Origin: JAGWBF01 sp965116325
Lineage (GTDB): Bacteria; Chloroflexota; Dehalococcoidia; Lucifugimonadales; JAGWBF01
Reading direction: 5' to 3'
Assembly (NCBI GenBank): GCA_965116325.1
Contig: OZ220675.1
Location: 372,001 to 436,000 of the forward strand
Length of the DNA: 64,000 nt
Program-made: the position numbers and the translations under genes
Part shown: piece after piece, positions 60,164-64,000 of the stretch
Position numbering within the stretch: the stretch's first letter is position 1
Layout: every line of letters begins with the position of its first letter
The notes under the pieces: model-generated
The model's database searches: none
Seen by the model: the letters and a program-made list of their open reading frames with translations, nothing else
What the model was told of the DNA's origin: nothing

Positions 60164-62695
60164 ATGAAGAACAGTACCTTGATGGCCATCCCGGCTGTGG
60201 AAGCCCGCATACTCATGCTTGCAGCATTGTGCGCGGCGGCCACTCTATTCATCGCGTTGATCAGCTTGGGATGGTTCGGCACCGTCAGCGCCCAAGAAGG
60301 GCCGGCTTGCGAAACCATCGACCTGGGCACCCTCGGCACGGAGCCTCAAGCTGTGCTGACCGCAGATGGGCGCTGGACAACCGAGGACTGCGAATCCGGA
60401 TTCCGGCCGGGCAGCGATGCCCACACCTATCGCTTTTCGGTAGCCGAAGAGGGCCGTGTCAGAATCGACCTAAAGTCCGCCGAGGGTGATTCCTATCTCT
60501 ACCTGTTGAATGAAGAAGGTCGTCGCATAGCGGACAACGACGACGGGGGCGTGGGTGTCGACGCGCGGGTCGAACGCGATCTGGATCCAGGCACTTACCT
60601 GGTTGAGGCAACAACCGTCGGCGGTCGCAAACGCGGGGCCGCAGATTTCTCCCTCTCGATCAGTTACGTTGCAGGCTGTGATCCGGTCAATCTCGGCTCG
60701 CTAACACCCGGGACCGACCTGACTGCATCAGGCTCTTGGACCATCGATACCTGCGGCTCGCGATTCGTGGTGGAACATCCCGCCCACGGCTACCTGTTTG
60801 ACCTACCAGAAGACGGCCGAGTACGTATCGACCTGACGTCCGAAGACGGAGACCCGGTTCTGTCCCTAGTCTCCCTGACTGAGGGATTGATCTCCGCCAA
60901 CGATGACGGAGGCGACGGACGAAACTCACGGATAGAGCGTTTTCTAGAGGCTGGCAGCTACTTGTTGGAGGCCACCACCTACTTGGAGCGGGACTATCAG
61001 CCCCTCAGGGCCGACTTCGACCTTGTGGTCCATCTGGTGGACGAGGATGTAGGGCGGGACATGCCCCTGATCAAGATCGAGGATGTACATACCCCAGAGC
61101 ATGTGGTGGCCGGCCAGCCCTTCGACGTCCACTATCGTATTGGCAACGTAGGTGATGGCGGCTTGGCTGACATCGGAGGCAGAGTCTACGTGTACGTGGT
61201 AGGTCCCAGAATATTCGAAGGGCCTATCATCATGACCGGTTCAGGGGAGCGCCTGCAGGCTGGCGCCTCTTACCACACCGGGGAGGAGACCTCGACTGCT
61301 CAGAGCGTCGAGGCTAATGCTGTTCAGCCCTTCGAGGTAACATTTAGTCAGCCTGGACCCACTTGGTTGTTTGTTGCGGTCATAACTGAAGACAGGTCAG
61401 AGAATGAGATTGGGTTCTATGGGCTTTGGAAGAACCTCATGGTGCTGAGCGGCACGACCTTCGACGAGGTAACTGTCCAAGTCGACGATATGGAATACTC
61501 GGTCGAAGCTGAGGCAGACGATGAGGGAATCGTTACAAATACTGTAACTTCGGTCTCCGACGAAGATGCCGAGATCGACCCATCTGTGCAAGCGAAGGCC
61601 ATCTACACCGCCGGTGTACATACCCAAGTTCTGGATGGCATCTTCGACGAGCCGGAACTTGCGGGGTTGTCGACGACAGGAAGATCGACAGCGGTCAGCC
61701 TGGATGGAGTGTCAACTGCAGCGTTGCTGAAGGGGTTCGCGGCCGAGTACAAGGGCGCCATTGACGCGTCGGGTCTGGGCGACTCCCTGAATGCAGAGGA
61801 AGCCCTGAGCCCGATTGAAGTAGAGGATGTGGTGCTTGCCAACGCCAACACTGCATCGGCCCACTTTGTCTCCCTGGCTGGAAATTGGACATCCCTGCAA
61901 ACCAAGACCCTTCTAAGGGAGCCTATAACGTTTGAGGAGGCCCGCGACCTCCATGCCCAGTTCTCCTACGCTGAGCGCGTCCTGTCCCCCGCTATTGCGG
62001 CCGGCGAGGCTGTGGAGGCGGCCCGCGCTGCGGAGTCGGGCTGGAATGACCCCGATGTCCGGGCCATGGTCGACGACATTACGGGCCGGACTGCCTGCGG
62101 GAACAGGGCAGCCAATCTACAGAGCGTCTTCGAGGAGGCAGGAACAACAGACTTCGCGGGGCTGGCCAGGCTGGATACAGAAATGCGCGCCGCTTCGCCC
62201 ATATTCGGTCTGAGAAACGACGCCGTCTTGTGTGCTGTGGGAGAGGCTGATGGCGAGAATATGCGGTTCTTGCAAGGGCTTGCCATAGCCGACAACAACG
62301 AGGTCCTGGAGGCCCTCGGATACCCGCAGACAACGGAACCCGCGACTGCTCCTCCACATCGGATCAGAATCATAGCCAGGATGGCTGAGGACGGGCGGAT
62401 CGAGCACGGTATCGAGCTCGCCAGCGGCGTCCAGATGGTGCCGTCCAAACGCTATCTGCCGGCCAACTCTCCCGCCGGCGAATGGCGAGTCAGCAGCGAC
62501 GTTACGGCGGACAACGATCCTATCGGCAGGATTCAGTCGAGGCGCTTGGCCGACGGCAGGGTTGAGGTAGCTTTTGTTACTGCATCGGGCGAGACTATCA
62601 CTCCCGACCCACGTTTCTTGAACGCCGATATCCCAGCGGGTGTATGGCTTCGCAGCGGCGAGATTTCCGTGCCCTCGGGGCAGAGCCTGGAGTAG
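60164..62695 (+). CDS. Large secreted protein with PPC-like domains and a C-terminal tandem repeat
   Basis: An 843-residue protein with an N-terminal membrane/signal segment (about residues 12-42, ending SAQ-EG). Two similar domains follow (about residues 45-165 and 168-290), each like a bacterial pre-peptidase C-terminal domain: HTYRFSVAEEGRVRIDLKS...YLYLLNEEGRRIADNDDGG and GYLFDLPEDGRVRIDLTS...LSLVS. A region resembling a CARDB-like fold comes next (about 300-420), then an unknown helical region with Cys. The last 90 residues hold two copies of a repeat with the pattern DGR(I/V)E, ASG, P..R(Y/F)L, PAG.W. No catalytic motif is recognised. It probably acts at the cell surface in binding or adhesion. 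Confidence 0.75.
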   Translation: MKNSTLMAIPAVEARILMLAALCAAATLFIALISLGWFGTVSAQEGPACETIDLGTLGTEPQAVLTADGRWTTEDCESGFRPGSDAHTYRFSVAEEGRVRIDLKSAEGDSYLYLLNEEGRRIADNDDGGVGVDARVERDLDPGTYLVEATTVGGRKRGAADFSLSISYVAGCDPVNLGSLTPGTDLTASGSWTIDTCGSRFVVEHPAHGYLFDLPEDGRVRIDLTSEDGDPVLSLVSLTEGLISANDDGGDGRNSRIERFLEAGSYLLEATTYLERDYQPLRADFDLVVHLVDEDVGRDMPLIKIEDVHTPEHVVAGQPFDVHYRIGNVGDGGLADIGGRVYVYVVGPRIFEGPIIMTGSGERLQAGASYHTGEETSTAQSVEANAVQPFEVTFSQPGPTWLFVAVITEDRSENEIGFYGLWKNLMVLSGTTFDEVTVQVDDMEYSVEAEADDEGIVTNTVTSVSDEDAEIDPSVQAKAIYTAGVHTQVLDGIFDEPELAGLSTTGRSTAVSLDGVSTAALLKGFAAEYKGAIDASGLGDSLNAEEALSPIEVEDVVLANANTASAHFVSLAGNWTSLQTKTLLREPITFEEARDLHAQFSYAERVLSPAIAAGEAVEAARAAESGWNDPDVRAMVDDITGRTACGNRAANLQSVFEEAGTTDFAGLARLDTEMRAASPIFGLRNDAVLCAVGEADGENMRFLQGLAIADNNEVLEALGYPQTTEPATAPPHRIRIIARMAEDGRIEHGIELASGVQMVPSKRYLPANSPAGEWRVSSDVTADNDPIGRIQSRRLADGRVEVAFVTASGETITPDPRFLNADIPAGVWLRSGEISVPSGQSLE

Positions 62696-62716
62696 CAGCG
62701 GGCTTCGAGGAATACT

Positions 62717-62742
62717 GCAGCACCCGGCCAGCCGGGTGCTGC
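62717..62742. terminator. Bidirectional terminator-like hairpin
   Basis: GCAGCACCCGGC, CA, GCCGGGTGCTGC: a perfect 12-bp palindrome between the convergent secreted-protein and recN genes. There is no T tract on either side. Confidence 0.65.
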
Positions 62743-62764
62743 GAGCATTGGATCCTACCGGGCC

Positions 62765-64000
62765 TTAGCAGAGGTTTCCGTCGCTTTCCTTCCAGCCCTT
62801 CGCCTGCTCCAGCATCTCAAGGGCATTGTTGCGGGCTGCACCCGTACCGGAGCCGAGCATCTGGCTAAGCTCCGCTACCTTGGCTTCGTCAGCCAAGACC
62901 TCCACTAAAGTTACGGTCCTATTGTCCGAGGCAAGTTTTGCGACCTTAATGTGCCGGTCTGCATAGCTCGCAATCTGCGGGAGGTGGGTGACACATAGCA
63001 CTTGGTGACTCTTGGACAGTCCCCATAGCTTTTGTCCCAGGACACTTCCGACTCGACCCCCTATGCCTGCATCCACCTCGTCAAACACCAAAACCGGGAT
63101 CTGGTCCGCTTCACTCAAGACACTCTTTATGGCGAGCATCAGCCTGGAGGCCTCGCCGCCGGAGGCGATCCTGGCCAGGGGTCGCGGTGGTTCGCCCAAG
63201 TTCAAGGAGATCAAGAACTCCACCGAGTCTATCCCTGTGGCGCTTAAGGCGAAGCGCCTAGCATCTTCTCCGTTTGAAAGTGTGGCACCCCGGCCTGGGT
63301 CGCCAGTCCAAACCGGCACACCATCCTCAGAGGGTGTTTGATTGATATCCACGTGCACCTGAGCGCGTTCCACGGCCAGGCCGGCGATCTCTCCCTCCAC
63401 GGCATCAGCCAAGCTCGCGGCTGCTTCGCGCCGTCGCTTAGAGAGCTGTCCTGCCACCTCGCCAACCTGCCGACGAAGCTCCACCTCTTGAGATTTCAAC
63501 CCCTCGGCGCGCTCTTCGCTGCGATCCAAGTCATCAAGGTCTTCGGAAACCTTCTCAGCAAATCCCAGGACTTCCTCGATGGTGCTGCCGTACTTCCTCT
63601 TTAGACCCCTGATCAAGTCCAGGCGCCCCTCAAGTTCCTGAAGACGTTCGGGGTTGTATTCGATGCTGTCGCGATAGCTCCGTAGTGTGCGCCCCAACTC
63701 GTCTATTTGGTGGGTCAAGGCGTTTGCCGCCTCAAATTCCTGGGTGACCGAGGGGTCCAGTTTCCCCAGCTGTGCTAGATGCTGGGTTACCTGTCCCATC
63801 AAGTCAATGACCGAGTCTCGCTGGTCGGGGCTGTCGTACAGGGCGCGATATGCTTGGTCGGAGAGCATGATGATTTGTTCTGCGTTCGCCAACCTGTCCC
63901 GCTCGAGGGCCAGGTCTTCGTCCTCGCCTTGCCGAAGGTTAGCGGAACGGATCTCTTCCATCTGATATCTGAGAAAATCCACCCGCTGGGCAAGCTCCCG
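62765..64000 (-). CDS. recN: DNA repair protein RecN, N-terminal part cut by window edge
   Basis: The C-terminal 411 or so residues of the SMC-like repair ATPase. The frame stays open to the window edge, so the apparent GTG at 63982 is internal. The segment FLRYQMEEIRSANL is the start of the first coiled coil. The coil region (about residues 40-200 of the visible part) is followed by the ABC signature LARIASGGEASRLMLAIK and Walker B IPVLVFDEVDAGIGG. The final HLPQIASYADRH is typical. RecN binds DNA ends in double-strand break repair. Confidence 0.95.
   Translation of the reverse strand, partial: RELAQRVDFLRYQMEEIRSANLRQGEDEDLALERDRLANAEQIIMLSDQAYRALYDSPDQRDSVIDLMGQVTQHLAQLGKLDPSVTQEFEAANALTHQIDELGRTLRSYRDSIEYNPERLQELEGRLDLIRGLKRKYGSTIEEVLGFAEKVSEDLDDLDRSEERAEGLKSQEVELRRQVGEVAGQLSKRRREAAASLADAVEGEIAGLAVERAQVHVDINQTPSEDGVPVWTGDPGRGATLSNGEDARRFALSATGIDSVEFLISLNLGEPPRPLARIASGGEASRLMLAIKSVLSEADQIPVLVFDEVDAGIGGRVGSVLGQKLWGLSKSHQVLCVTHLPQIASYADRHIKVAKLASDNRTVTLVEVLADEAKVAELSQMLGSGTGAARNNALEMLEQAKGWKESDGNLC

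Noticed and set aside
1..64000. CRISPR arrays, insertion sequences, prophage or rRNA genes
   Set aside because: I saw no regularly spaced repeats, no transposase or integrase family, no phage structural genes and no rRNA-like sequence.

Overview
The window is GC-rich, gene-dense bacterial DNA with short intergenic gaps and many 1-4 nt stop/start overlaps. The gene complement suggests a Chloroflexota-like bacterium, perhaps of the Dehalococcoidia/SAR202 type. The pointers are an 11-subunit complex I without NuoEFG, a succinate dehydrogenase with an HdrB-like subunit, a membrane-anchored NirK-type nitrite reductase, and many single catabolic enzymes (flavin monooxygenase, amidases, hydantoinase, M20 peptidase, GMC oxidase). 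That assignment is inference; no rRNA or ribosomal protein is present.

Layout: 1-2.2 kb holds the 5' part of nirK, a tRNA-Asn gene and a degraded duplicate of it. 2.2-17.7 kb is mainly single-gene catabolism and substrate-binding proteins. 17.9-25.4 kb carries a DUF255 thioredoxin-fold protein, isocitrate and malate dehydrogenases, an aminomutase-like enzyme and a membrane molybdoprotein. 25.5-30.6 kb is a nadK-nudix-sdhABE transcription unit. 30.7-42 kb is the nuo operon. 42-45.1 kb is lspA-rluD-gltX. 47.4-49.8 kb is a complete preQ1 set, queF-D-C-E, behind a short leader that can fold into a pseudoknot. 50-51 kb is a small redox operon. 51-64 kb has a carbamoyltransferase paralogue, sugar-lipid enzymes, a GatCA-like pair, OsmC, a GMC oxidoreductase, a large secreted protein and recN (cut by the window edge).

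The main discovery is a set of unannotated selenoprotein genes. Four genes carry five in-frame TGA codons, and each TGA lies where the protein family has a conserved cysteine. The four are a BtuF-like binding protein (CxxU), a ferredoxin:thioredoxin reductase catalytic subunit (two TGAs, exactly at the two redox-active cysteines, while all four iron-sulfur ligands stay Cys), an adjacent glutaredoxin (UxxC) and an OsmC-family peroxidase (C...U). Each TGA is followed at bacterial SECIS distance by a hairpin, and all five apical loops contain a G in the first two positions. The FTR and glutaredoxin genes are neighbours in one operon and suggest a ferredoxin-driven, selenol-based reductase chain with a possible diselenide active site. 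Ordinary gene calling would split or truncate all four genes. No selA/selB/selC/selD lies in this window, so the decoding machinery must be sought elsewhere in the genome.
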